DNA from: Protonemura montana
Lineage: Eukaryota; Arthropoda; Insecta; Plecoptera; Nemouridae
Length of the DNA stretch: 64,000 nucleotides
NCBI GenBank assembly: GCA_947568835.1
Contig: OX387606.1
Coordinates: 12,028,001 to 12,092,000 of the forward strand
Direction of reading: 5' to 3'
Shown here: piece by piece, positions 23,830 to 35,854 of the stretch
Layout: each line of letters starts with the position of its first letter
How positions within the stretch are numbered: position 1 is the first letter of the stretch
The notes under the pieces: generated by a model
The model's input: only the letters and a program-made list of their open reading frames with translations
Databases searched by the model: none
What the model was told of the DNA's origin: nothing
Program-made: the position numbers and the translations under genes

Positions 23830-25520
23830 ATGGTGCTGAATGTAAGACCAGCAAGTCCGTGCGCCTTGAGTTACGGGGGAGTTATTTCTACTGGATTTAA
23901 CGGTACGACCTCAAATTCAAGAGTAGACAGACGTTTCATCGTCTCCCAGAATGTTACTCGAAATCCGAAGAACAGGTATGACTCGTTAATCGTTTACCTA
24001 CAGATCGGGGATGGGAGACGAGTAACTTTTGTGCATTTTGATTTCTTAAAATAAACGTGTAAATCTCTATGGTTGGATAATCAAGCATCACCGCAAAGCT
24101 TATCAATTGCTTTTGGGCTAGTCATTCATCTGCAGTATGTCAGCTCCGAGCGGACTCGACTATAGAGCGCAGAGTATTTCAAGGTTGAATTCGTTGTGCG
24201 GATAGTGATTTCAAGTGCTTGGGAATATCAAAAAGTCAAGAACACGAGACTTGGTGGTAGAATAGGCCAAATGCCAACAGATTTCTACCCTCTAAACGTG
24301 GCTGTTCAAAAATGATTTTGTCAAAGTGTCGCTTTTAACAGAAAAAAATACCTCAATATTCGTGTTATAATACGGACAGTTTGATTGGCCGGATTCCCAG
24401 AAACATAAGATAGTCGAATTTAGACCCTTTATGCTCTACAACATGCAATGCAATCTTACCGTATTCACGCCTACCAACGATTGAACCACCGATGCTCAGT
24501 CCAACATCTCATGTTCATAGATTCGCTACAGGAAATTACTATATTTAAAAATGTTGCGCCATAACGTATCTCAAGTCACAGTGAAGTATAGTAATGAACC
24601 GTCGGGGAAAGGGGAGGTGGGTGCGTGACGAAAACAACGGGTTGCGAACGGGGCCACTTCGCACTATGCGTGATGAGTGCATATAAATGTTGTGCGCTGT
24701 GGGGATTTTATAGATCAATACAGTGCGCAAGGCAATACAGGAGGAAAATAAGTCGTCACCTTATGATGATGAAGCTGTGTAGCATTTTCTTTTCGATGAA
24801 GTTCTAGGACGGATACTTGAGGTCTAGTCAGTTGACGGAGATTCGCTTGGAAATGCAGAATGTGCAAATTAAGAGAAGTCGGGTGCAGGCAATGTGAAAC
24901 TAAAAATGGGGCACAGATTAGGGACCACAAAACGGATAAATGATATGAAAAGAGATGAAATTCGAATTTGAGACTGTCACCGCCTTGTTTTAAAAATCAT
25001 TATTCTTGACATTAATTTTGATTTTAGACAAGGATAAAAATTTAAAATACAACAAACAGCTGAGAGCTATTTCCCCCGAATACGAAAAAAAATCAATCAC
25101 ATTCCACGATCAAACGTCCTCGTAATAACACTAAAATTAACACATCCCAGTAATTTACGGTGCGCCAGTGATTACTGTGCGGCAAAAATGTATCACAGTT
25201 TTACCTGCAAAAGTCTTTAAAACAAAAACGGGAAAGTAACAGACGGATAAATTAATATTTCATACGCGAAAAAAGAGCTTTTTAAGTAGATAAATGTGTG
25301 CCTGTACAAGGTTCTTTTTAGCGCCGCATTTTCCACCGCCGAAAAAGCTATAATTCTGAACTAATTCTGAAATTGCTGCCTCGTCGTCGCTGCAAGCAAC
25401 TTGATAGTGATACGTCATCACTAATCACCTTGCTGTTATCATAGCTGCGAATATAGCACATGCCACTCTCTTATCACGCCTTCAGAATATAATTGCACGT
25501 GTAATAATATATCTAGCCTG
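23830..25520. other. No gene recognised
   Basis: A/T-rich DNA. ORFs are below 75 codons with no family signature. Nothing else is supported. Confidence 0.4.
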
Positions 25521-25531
25521 TTACAGGTAGC

Positions 25532-26070
25532 CAGTGGCGTAAATTCTTCACTTTTAGAGGTTGATTTTCCTTCCTCGCTGTAAGCTTAGCTGTAGGTGCA
25601 TTTCGTGGTCGTTTGTTTTGAGCAAGGCATTGTTTTCGGGGAAGTTTGTGGTTGTTTTGTAGTAGTCAGGAAAATAAAGTGAAAAAAAATTCTAACATAG
25701 ATAGCCAAGGGGGCCGATATTATGTCTCAACTTGTTTTGATCTTGTTATGAATAAGTTTATCGACTTCCAATCAACTTACAATCAATATCCGATGGTTCA
25801 GAAGCTAAACTTCATCACAGTTAAAAGTAATTCAAAATTAAATTAAGATATTGTACCTACAATTTATCAATTTTAAAATTGAAGAATATAAACTCAAGTA
25901 ACGGCGTATGGGTTCGCACTGAAAAGAAAAGTTTCACTTAACTAACTCGAACAAAATTTGCCCAACTTTGCCAGATGGTAGTTTCGCTCAGTGACGCCTT
26001 GTGAGTATTTTCCTAGGAGTATCGAAAGCCATACAACCCCCCTCACGAACCGCCCTTGGTTACGCCACTG
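25532..26070. mobile_element. Candidate MITE with CAGTGGCGTAA inverted ends
   Basis: The left end CAGTGGCGTAA (25532-25542) and the right end TTACGCCACTG (26060-26070) are perfect 11-bp inverted complements 539 bp apart. The flanking octamers CAGGTAGC and CAGGAACT agree at five of eight positions, which could be a decayed 8-bp target duplication as in hAT elements. No transposase ORF lies inside. The call rests on the termini. Confidence 0.55.
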
Positions 26071-26079
26071 CAGGAACTC

Positions 26080-29000
26080 ATTGTCGAGTGCTTAGAGTAT
26101 ACCTTCAACAATTCCCCTTGAAACCCTTATCTCACCTTATCATAATTCACGATATTACAAGATAAAACAACTAGATAGAAATGTCGATAATGTTTAATAA
26201 TATAATGAGTACGCCTCGAAATTTTAATATATTTACGACCGAGTACACCTGTGAGTTGCACTAAAAGGTTTAGGTCGAGGTATGTTTTAAGGAAGTGACT
26301 GCATGATAATACGGCGTGACGTAAACGTCGGCCGGTGGTGTGGTTTTATACGATCAACTTACAAAACCTCAACGTGGAAATGTCACATTCAAGTCGCTTA
26401 TAATGTCCGTCAGCAATCGCTGTGATAACGTACATACTTATTTGATTGCACCAACTTGTCGCAAGTATGCCTTGTAAGTAGACTAAAATTGAACATTGTT
26501 TGCACCGTGTGCATACTAGAAGATACAATTCAAGATATCTCAAGAGGTGTAAGACAGAATATTAGCTGTTATACCTATGCAGGTGCAACTAGGAAATTGA
26601 TTACCGGTTGATAAATGGAAAAAATTATCCCAATAGGAGTATTTTATTTCGTATCAATTCTATATTTGCATAGACTAAACAGGAAACCAGGTCACCTGGA
26701 AAGTTGGAAAATATTTAGAGTATATGTGGAACCACCTTATAGGACTGCGTTGTTCTATTTTCCAGTAAAGTAATATGCTTTTCTATATCAGGAATCAAAC
26801 AGACACAATATTCTTTAAAAAATATTTTGCCCAATAACCCGGCAATATGAAGTCTCAGAAAGTTAATAAAGATGACGCAAACTAAATTCGCATCACGTTT
26901 TGCTCACCTACACATCGATCAACAAATTGGCATTTAAACCATCCTAGTGGAAGATTAGCGGGGATATACTAATTGACACCTTTCACTAACATCAGTACTT
27001 TCTCTAAGCCGGCTTAATCACATGGGACTTTGTATTAATCAGTAATAGTTTATCAGTGACATAATTGACAAACACATTAATTTTCTTAAAATATTGTCAA
27101 GGCCGTATTAGGACGTTTAACGTCCACATGGCCACGTTCGAAAGAAATTATTTAGAGTATGCACATCCAATTTCCTCAACTCGCCCAAGTCGAAAAGAAG
27201 CATATAAAAAAAAACGGCACGCCACCATCATAGAGGATTTCATGCGAGAAGAAAACCAACCTCACATACACTTTACAAAGACAACAGAGTATCGCGCGAA
27301 GAGCAATCCTAAACGCAAATATTGACAAAACAGCTTGAAATGCATGTCGCGAATAAAACAACTGCACAAATCACACCAACATCACCTCAACTTCGCAACA
27401 CCAAAAACCACGTCCATCCCGACAAACACATGGTTGAAATCAATGTCTAAAAAAAAGCGTTGCCATCAATTTACCTTGTTCTCCCCAGTCTCCTGCAGCG
27501 GCTGCACGACCACCCATTTCGACGCCTGCCCCTTACCGAAGCACATGCACGTGCTGTACGGAATCATCACAGACGCTGCCAAACCAAACGTTACCAACCA
27601 ACTGAACAGTCCAGGAGACTACGATGGGCTATAGGTAAAAACTACAGGCTAGCCCACTACAATATGGGTGTGCAGCGGGCCTAGTGCAGCGCGGGCTTCT
27701 TGGCTAGCTGGCTGGCTGGTTTCACCGTCGCGACGCCAACGTCTGTCAAACCCTCGCTCGGCGCTCGCCGTCGACACACACACACACACACGCTCGCGCC
27801 AATCAATAAAGCCCTCGGCGGAACGCGCGCGCCGCCGTGCGGGCGTCGCCGGTACTCGAAATGGACGCCGACGCTACGAAACGCGGGACACATGCGACCG
27901 GTTGTAGCAGAAACGACACGAATTACTATTCAATTTCAATACGAGATTCGCAAAATTCGTTGTTAGTTTCCTTACATGCACTTTTATTCAAGTCTGTCAA
28001 GCACTTACAGGTACCCGCTGTAATATAGGAACGCATCAATGCCAGGTAGCTTTAAAATATCTCTGTGGGATTTCAAGTGGCCAATCGACAAACGACACTG
28101 AAAATTGCGACTTAAGATTGCGATAGTGACGAAAGCCGAGAGCTCACTGAACGTGATCTCGTAACACTTTTGCATTATAACGCCTGCCGACCGCAAGATT
28201 TCCACGGTGCGGCCGTGCGGCGAATCAAGGGACACGCCGAGCGATGTTATTGAAGTCCGTTGGTTATTTAGCACTCTCATCAGTGCTCAAGAATGTTGAC
28301 TTTGGGTCGCGTGGCGTCCCATGGAAATGTGGGACGCGGCCAGTGCGAGGCTGGCGACATCCAATTGTGTACAGAGAGCTTAGCAACGCACGGTTGTGGC
28401 TTCTGTCGGCGTACAACGGGGTTGGGGATGGGATGTACGAATCTTATTGTGTTCTTCATATTGTTCCCTGCATACGTAAAGAAATGGTTCTAATTTCCTC
28501 TACGAAAATAGTCGGTGGCTTTATTTAGAATACCTGGTATATCCACCATTACACTGGTCGCGAGAATAAAAATCCAGCGGGTAAAAATCCGTCTCCCGTA
28601 TATAGGGTTATAAAGATGAAAATAGAAACACGTCCGTTTGCGTCTGGTCTTCTATTAGATACTAAAAATAAGCGACAAAGGTGAGACGATTCTTTATCAT
28701 TTCTTCCATTCGGTTTGATACCAAAAAAGACCATGTCTTTCCGTCAAGAGAGCGAAGCTAAACGATCTAGACGATGCCTCCTAATTACATTTCCTCCCAG
28801 GCCCGTACCTGTGAAACAAAATCCCGAAGCAAGGGATTCAATCTTCAGGAACACGAGACATCCCGCCTTCTCGCCTCATCGCAACCCGTACTCATCCCCA
28901 TCACGTGTACACATCATGCAGAATCCCACAGAGGAGCACGAATCCATCGAATCCCAATCCTAGCGAACGGATCAACGCCGCGACAGTGTTCGCGATCCCG

Positions 29001-30700
29001 ATTCCTATCCCGGTCCCTATCCCGAGGGCTGCCATTGTTGCCGGAAGCAAAGCGGGGTGAATGCCCGGATAAAGAGCAGACACGGCGTGGGGGTGCATGG
29101 CCACAGGGGTGGGCAGGGGGAGGGTGGCGCGACGTGGTGTGCGGCCTAGCGCGAGCCTGCTCGCACGTCATAACCTGGTCGATAACACTTATTTTATATA
29201 TCTCCATTTATTGCCTATATCCCTGGTACTACGATGTCGGATCGGTGAGAGAGGAGTGGGGGGGGGGGGGGGGGTTAATCTACTCGGGTATGCGATCGCG
29301 TTTTTGGGGGCATGGTGGGGGCGTCGATTAAATGGGATTGCTGTATGACGACAATGTACAGACTGCTCGTCTGTATGACGACGAGCATGTAAAATTGGTC
29401 TCCTTCGAGTGGCATTCGAGAAATTGAATACAGACGGCGAAATTGCAGTAAAAATGGCAGACAGGAAACGCTCGGAAACTAATGGATGTCGGTATGTGAG
29501 GAGAGAGGCAGGAGGGGCTGCCAGCCAACATCTTTATCTGGGTTATTAGTCTAAGATCAGAGATTTTTAATCGTTTAGCTAAAAACGAGATTTGCTGTCT
29601 AGGGTTCAAATTGGAAGTGGTTTATGTTTATCTCCCGCTACTAAGAAATGCATATAACCACTTCATTCATATTATATAGTTGCGTGGTAGAATTGCCAGG
29701 TGAACTTAGCAGGCTCGAAGCAAGAAGCTTTGATTCCGTCAGATTTCACTTCCGATTAGCAGTACAGATAACTCAAAGGCTAACGTACTCCTCCCCCCCC
29801 CCCCCCCCCCCCCGCACACACTTGGGATCATAATATTTTTCAGAGTTCCGTGAACTATGGAGGTGTCTGAAAATAAAAAAGGGAGCTAAAAACTGAGGGG
29901 ATATCTTTATGTGGGCTCGGAAAGCTGCGGTGGAAAATCACGTCGTCAGTAAACATTTTAAACACAAGTGGTAATTAACAGATTAAAAAACGCATGTTGC
30001 ACTATTTTGCAGAGAAGAAATTGGCTAGCACGCTTCGATTCCCAGCAAATGATGGCCTCATGCACTCGAACAAAATAAGTCATGGTACCCCCTTTCCATT
30101 TAAAAACTATAGAATTCATCGTTAATAAATGTGTCTTTTACATAATTATCTTATATTACATAACATTCAATTATATTATAAATATTAAATTAGTCCGTAG
30201 CCGTAAATACCACACCATCCACCACATATCCCATCTGTATCAGCCCTTTGTCAATAGTGAGAACAAAATTATGCCATATCCTCTCGTTCAGGTTTTAGTG
30301 CGGACAAACTGTTACAGCAGCTTCATTATCATACGTTCGCAGCTTGACTATGTGGCGTCGCGTGTGACCACGTGGAGGTCCACGTGATGGGTAGACCATG
30401 TTCCCAGCTGGTCCAAATCTCTGGCTCGACAGGTTCGGGTTATTACAGGTATTCCGGCAATTCGTACACAACAGAGTTCTAAATCTGGCTTGGATGGCTT
30501 TGTTAATGGTATGTCAGTAGCAGAGAGATCAGTTACAGAGGCGACGAGAGTAATCGGGTTTATTAAAATAGGGAATTTATTACTCTTTTATCGCCAACAT
30601 ATTGACAAGAGTTTGCAATATCATATTATGCGTATAATTATTTGTTCAAACATGATACACGGTGTAAAATGATACACGAATGGAATCGTTGGTACCATTG
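26080..30700. other. No assigned gene; CpG-rich island and homopolymer tracts
   Basis: A CpG-rich island lies at 27660-27910, including a (CA)n run at 27776-27793, and could be a promoter or a 5' exon. Homopolymers are a 17-base G run at 29258-29274 and a 21-base C run at 29793-29813. The longest plus-strand ORF (28774-29331) has no domain and crosses the G run, so it is not called. Confidence 0.4.
27660..27910. promoter_or_regulatory. CpG-rich island (possible promoter)
   Basis: CpG density and G+C rise sharply between about 27660 and 27910, with GCGCGCGCC-type runs and a (CA)n microsatellite. No TATA box at proper spacing and no assignable ORF were found, so strand and role are undecided. 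Confidence 0.3.
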
Positions 30701-30710
30701 TTATCGTTTG

Positions 30711-31108
30711 AATTGTTGTGCTTAACGACGCACTGTTTTGACAACGTGTAATGTGGTACTGGCCAAAATGTGTCGGTAAACGAGTGAATGATTATAAGGA
30801 TGATCATGAACCTAACCTAGCCTAGAAGGCAGAAGGGGAAACACGGTGCGGTACGCAGCCTACTCCTGTCAAAGAGCACCTAGTGGACTAATGGCTTCAC
30901 GGCCCTTCCGAAGGACGGTACATCGCGAATAACACGATTCCTCCACAAATCCATGCTGTCGAGAGGTTGATAAGCAAAGCGAATAAGGTTGCTGTATTAA
31001 CTTTCATTCCTTCAAAATTTCTCCCGAACAGAACTGGTCAGTACCTGACTCAGCGCAGTGTTGCTTGACTTCGTGATCTCATGAGAACCGGTGTTCCCCA
31101 CACGCTAA
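30711..31108 (-). mobile_element. SINE with 5S-rRNA-derived head, near full length
   Basis: Reading on the minus strand from 31108, the head follows arthropod 5S rRNA order: GGGGAACACCGGTTCTCATG, then GATCACGAAGTCAAGCAACA (box A region), then a shortened box C region around GTCAGGTACTG. The body continues through a conserved block including GGAGTAGGCTGCGTACCG, and the 3' end reads TCGTTAAGCACAACAATTC. 5S-derived SINEs (SINE3 class) use the internal polymerase III promoter of 5S genes. The family assignment is inferred from this head. Other copies lie at 22752, 32085 and 62702. Confidence 0.75.
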
Positions 31109-31199
31109 ACCGCCAAATGACTACTTTAGCGACAAAAATTGGAAGATGCTACAAGGCGGAGTCACCGCCGTTTTGAGTGTTAATAAATTTCATTTCACA

Positions 31200-31390
31200 C
31201 CTTCAACGATTGATAAATATGTATCGATATTTTGATAAGTTTTTGTTTATAAAGGTTTATTAAAAAGGACGGCCGCAACCATCGGATGGTAACTACCCTT
31301 ACCTGGTTCGTTTGCACAGCAGAAATTTTAACATTAACGCTGGCCCTTTAACTGTATATCCATAAACGCAATGGCTCAACCAAAGGTTCC
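31200..31390. repeat. Dispersed repeat family B, copy 2
   Basis: Matches 21578-21745 in order (TCGATATTTTGA, TTAAAAAGGACGGCCGCAA, CTGGTTCGTTTG, CAGCAGAAATTTTAACATTA, AACTGTATATCCATAAAC). Just upstream, 31108-31150 also resembles 20368-20412 (AATGACTACTTTAGCGACAA versus GATGACTACTTTATCGACAA), so a larger composite repeat may be involved. Confidence 0.6.
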
Positions 31391-31399
31391 TACCACACT

Positions 31400-32080
31400 A
31401 CTTTAATTAGAGGTTCTAGTTAAAGTCTAAGGTTTAAAAAAAAAAGATAGCACATTGCTCCGAAACGGCCAACCGAAGTGCGCATTCCGATAGGTTAGAG
31501 CCTTACATTCCATGCCCCATAGCGAGTGTCCGGCTATTGCTTACCTGTGGATGCGTCCGCGGCTTAGAAGCTTGTCTGCAGAATGAGATGCCACCGCGTC
31601 GCTTCGAGAGGATATCTGCAGGAACCAGGATGTCCAAGGGCAAGTAAGGTAGACTTCGCATTGTCAAGACGCCCTTTTCTCTCTAGAGGGTCAAGTGCGC
31701 TCGATCGCGATCACTGGAATCGAATAACGTGGGCCCAATTTTATTAGAATGTTGATTGCACTTCCTGCTGAATTATGTTTAATGATATGTGTATTATTAT
31801 TAATTAATTAATATTTATTTTCCATTACACATACATGATAATACAATTTTGTATGGTAAAAGCATATTTCATCATGGTTTTAAGAACAAAATCGGAGTTT
31901 TGGAAATTGCCAGGTATATATAATACAAATCACAATATACAACTCTGGCCTTCATTACAAGTACAGTTTTGAATTGTTAATTATGAGCTTAGGTAATCGT
32001 GCTTATATTAAACTCAACCGCGTATAACCATCAGAAGCGTGATGCCAAATCAAAATATGCCAAATGCCTACTGCTTGATT
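31400..32080. other. No gene recognised
   Basis: A/T-rich DNA with no supported exon, RNA gene or repeat copy. Confidence 0.4.
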
Positions 32081-32084
32081 TGTG

Positions 32085-32515
32085 GTGTTTAACGATGCAT
32101 TGTTTTTACACCGGGCCTGTGGCTGTGGCACTGGTCTAAATGCTTCGGCGAATGAGAGGATTGTGATGATGACGATGATGACGTTAATGATAAACCTAGC
32201 CTAGACTAGAAGGGAGGTGGGGAAACCCAGTACCGGCATGTAGCATACTCCTGTAGAAGAGCACCAAGGGGACCACCGGCTTAACGTCCATTACGAAGGA
32301 CGGTACAACTCGAACAGCAGGATTCCAACTCAAATCCATGTCGTCGAAAGGTTGATCAGAAAGACGAATGAAGTTGCTGTACCATCTTTCATCCCTCCAA
32401 ATCTCTCCCGAACAGAACGGGTCATGTGTATGATGGTCACCCATCTAATACCTGACTCAGCGCATTGTTGCTGAACTTCGGTGATCTCAAGAGAACTGGT
32501 GTTCCCAACTCGCCA
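32085..32515 (-). mobile_element. SINE with 5S-rRNA-derived head, best-preserved copy
   Basis: On the minus strand the head reads GTTGGGAACACCAGTTCTCT, then GATCACCGAAGTTCAGCAAC, then TATTAGATGGGTGACCATCA. These follow the order of 5S rRNA and keep the box A and box C regions of the internal polymerase III promoter. The body carries the family block TGTAGAAGAGCACC/GGTACTGGGTTTCCCC. The 3' end is CATCGTTAAACACCACAAAT followed by a CAAGC remnant. This copy is about 430 bp, close to the 30711-31108 copy in layout. Confidence 0.8.
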
Positions 32516-32519
32516 AACC

Positions 32520-33430
32520 GTAAGCCACGGGAACCATCAAAACTGTATAGACCATGGGAGAAATCGTCCTCCGTCTTTGTATTCCACCCATTGTAACCAT
32601 TTGTTTATAAATCAACTCAATGTTAGTTTCAGTATAAATAGGGTTGACATTTTCTAATTATTGAAAATTAAGCGACCAATCGTGGTTTTCCTTAATTGTC
32701 CAACGATATTTCCACAAGCTAGCCAACATAGAGATTAATCTGAAAGATTGCCACATACATTTCGAGAGCTTTTAAAATAACAAATGGTAGATTGGCGTGT
32801 AAGGCGACCTTTGAATTCAAAGCTGACATGTTTTGGGATAACAGACTTTTTCAACTTTGGGCCATGTTGTAGCACCGTCTACAGAGGAGAAAAGTAAAAC
32901 AGATAATGGATTGGCCCCCAAGCTGACAATTGATAGGGAAATTGAAACATGTCAATGAATAACACTGGTTTATATATTTCCTATTGAAAATTGAGCCATA
33001 AAACCTTTCTTTTTCTAAATACCAAGATGAACTGATTTATGGATAGTTGTTTGCTGGAAATTAAGATAAACTATTCTTACTGATGATTGCAATAATGACC
33101 TCGAGAATGAATGCAATGCAAAGACAACATGTCACTTAGCTATTTTTTTCCAGTGTGAAAGGCGAAAAATGGGGACACCCGATTCTTAGTTGTGCATCAA
33201 GTATTAATCCTTGTACCACTTACGCTTTCTAGGTCAAGTACAAGATAATTTATGCAGTGCATGATAAGACAGGTACCTACCTTAGAGGCAAGAACGACTA
33301 AACTGTAATAGTACCTCCATGGACTAATTAACATTACCACTTCAACGTGGTCGTCGTCTGACTTTTAAGCATGCAATGGCCCATTGCCGTTGCAATTTAA
33401 ATGCCTATTATGTGCCTATAATGCCTATAA
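32520..33430. other. No gene recognised
   Basis: A/T-rich DNA without a supported ORF or repeat copy. GCCTATAATG-type short tandem units occur just to the right, near 33400-33432. Confidence 0.4.
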
Positions 33431-33435
33431 TGCTT

Positions 33436-33690
33436 ATAATTATTATTATGAACACTAAAACCGTCTCAAAAATTGATGTCCAAAAAAATATCCCCAAAAA
33501 AATACACTAAAATCGTCTCAAAAAGCCAGTGTTCAGGTAGCTCAATGGGTTAGAGCAACACCCGCGATAGGTGGAGATCGCGGTTCGAGTCCCCGTTTGG
33601 GCATCCATTCTTGAGACGGTTATAGTGTTCATATAATAAAATACCTCGCGCATTGCAAGCGTTTGCAATTTAAATAAAATTTCATTTACG
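33436..33690. repeat. Foldback of tRNA-like SINE, right arm intact, left arm decayed
   Basis: Right arm (about 33525-33690, plus orientation) has a tRNA-like head: TAGCTCAATGGGTTAGAGCA (D arm and box A), ACACCCGCGATAGGTGG (anticodon-arm equivalent) and GGTTCGAGTCCCCG (box B, T arm), followed by TTTGGGC and a tail with GAGACGGTTATAGTGTTCAT and GCAAGCGTTTGCAATTTAAA. Left arm (33449-33490) is the inverted tail only (TATGAACACTAAAACCGTCT), with the inverted head replaced by degenerate C/A-rich sequence. The head is nearly identical to both arms at 54.9-55.1 kb. The loop lacks the invariant U33, so it is not called a functional tRNA gene. Confidence 0.8.
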
Positions 33691-33699
33691 TACGAACTC

Positions 33700-35290
33700 C
33701 GCAGCACAAGAGCAAGTAATTGTGTTTGGTAGTTATTTAAAAAAATGTACTTGCCATCGGCAATATCCGAAACATTTTCTTAGAGTTTGAGAGTGTGAAA
33801 GATAAAACGGCCGTGGCAACGACAATGAACAAACGATCAAGGATTTGAGTACATACTGTAATGAATTGGGATTCGCCGGTTACAATCACTTCCCTCTCTG
33901 TGAAGGCCAAGCTGCAAGGTAGGCTGCCTAGAGGACTACCTCAATGAAACAGTCAGCAACTCTCAAAATCCTGGCTAATTATTATGTCATTAGTCAGCGA
34001 GCAGCTGGGAAAGCTTAAATTAAGACAATAATTTGACATCATTTTTTCTAAAAAATATAATCAGTTTCACCCCGAGTATCCTGTCATGGATAATCCTGTC
34101 CGTCTGTCCTGTAGTTCCTATTAGTGTTAGCATTTGTGTTTGGCCTGTAGTTAGATACACGCTAATGTGTCAAATCAATGGGTTCCATTTACCAAACTAA
34201 TACTAGTATGTTTGAGAAGTTGAGAATGTAGGTTGTTTAGTAAAAGACAAGATCACAACTATGGTTGGCTTTATCTAACACTATTATGATAGTGTTATAT
34301 TCTTATATTATATTATATTAATATTGTGTTATATTATTAGAAAAAAAAAAAAAAAAAACTACAGAAGGTCGCTCTCATTAACGAAGATGTTGTTAAGATA
34401 ACCAATTTAAAATTCAAAGTAAATTATGTCATTCCGTGTTTTTTTTTTAATAAAATCTGAATTTTTAATTTTGAAGAGAATATGTTTCTTAGTGATGTAC
34501 AGATGACAAGCTACTTGAGATAACTTACATCGTTTTCAATTATTGCTGATTATTGCATTCCTCCTGCCTCATTTGCCAAATTATCCTCACACGAACACTG
34601 CACTTCAAAGTAGAGAGAGCACTGAACTGTGGTGTGAACTAACCTCAGTCCTCGTTTATTTTAGTCGTTTTACACTCCGTTCTAGGTACACTTGAATTAG
34701 AGACTCTCAGAAATTGTGAAACTACTAACAACAGCTACGATTGTAGTAACAATAGAATGATAACAATACACACATACACTCAATTAACTAATCGACGTAA
34801 ACTTGGAGTGAATTTATCAACAGATGATAGACCACACTTGCATCACACGAGCTAGGCCCGTCAGGCGGAGTGGCCTGGCAAAGGCATTGGCCTGCCACCT
34901 AGCGGAATTTCAAAGACTCTCGTGTGGAATTCGATTTCGAATAAAGCACATGTTTCAACTGGACATCGACGCAGCTATAAATTATTGTGCAAAATGATGT
35001 AACCATCTCTTCTCGTGTTCGACACTGGTAGATGATTCATAAATGGATTGTATGTAACAGTAAATTGGTTTTAATATTTTTCCAAATTCTACAATTTTTA
35101 AACTAATATTGACTGTGCAAACATCAAATAATACTTAAACCTGAGGTAAAAATGTGATATTACAAGTTACAAGACACAGGTTAAATGATTAAAGCTTAGA
35201 GAAAAGAATAAAGATTAAAGTTAATTCCTTTTTTCCTACAGAAATACAGGGTGCAAGACGTTGGGGGTGTTTGGTAACTTTCTCTATAAA
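33700..35290. other. No gene recognised; poly-A tract and a tRNA-like fragment
   Basis: A 19-base A run lies at about 34340-34358. Around 34868-34940 a GGCGGAGTGGCCTGGCAAAG segment with a later ATTCGATTTCGA resembles a decayed tRNA-derived SINE head with box A/B-like motifs. No protein exon is supported. Confidence 0.35.
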
Positions 35291-35300
35291 TAAATTTACC

Positions 35301-35657
35301 CACATATTGGTTCAAATAAGATGAAGTATATTTCTTTATGATTCATTAAGGCACATTGAAATATTTAATAAAATGATGTCCAAATATCTTTAACATTTGT
35401 GCAAAAAAATACATTTAGGTGAGACTCAAATATAGAAATAGGAGATTATGCATGGCACATCAGTAAGGTAAAGAACTATCCACATATTGGTTCAAATAAG
35501 ATTAAGCATATTTCTTTATGATTCATTAAGGCACATTGAAATATTTAATAAAATGATGTCCAAATATCTTTAACATTTGTGCAAAAAAATACATTTAGGT
35601 GAGACTCAAATATAAAAATAGGATGATTATTCATGGCACATCAGTAAGGTAAAGAAC
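35301..35657. repeat. Tandem duplication, two 180-bp units
   Basis: Unit 1 (35301-35480) and unit 2 (35481-35657) are almost identical, with only a few substitutions or single-base indels. The unit starts CACATATTGGTTCAAATAAG and ends GGTAAAGAACT. The high identity points to a recent duplication. It lies 200 bp beyond the poly-A signal of the MTFR gene and contains no ORF. Confidence 0.95.
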
Positions 35658-35821
35658 TTGCACAATTCTCAGTACTTATTGCTTATCCAAACGAGTCAGT
35701 CTTTCAAGAGAAGTTTCAGTACGCCCTAAGTACATTGGTAAACGATAGTATTACCTAGTTAGAATAACTAGGCATATAAAAGTTATGATTAATACAAATT
35801 GATTGCACAAAATGTGACTCG

Positions 35822-35827
35822 TTTATT
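35822..35827 (-). terminator. Poly-A signal of the MTFR-family gene
   Basis: AATAAA on the minus strand lies about 28 bp beyond the stop codon of the MTFR-family gene. Confidence 0.7.
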
Positions 35828-35854
35828 TTTTAACCGCAAAGAATGGCAAAGTTT

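Noticed and set aside
28774..29331. 185-codon plus-strand ORF
   Set aside because: It crosses a 17-base G run, has low-complexity serine/arginine/glycine translation and no domain, and a similar-length frame is open on the opposite strand. It is likely chance in G+C-richer DNA.
35301..35657. CRISPR-like or satellite array
   Set aside because: Only two units of 180 bp without spacers; a simple tandem duplication in an animal genome.
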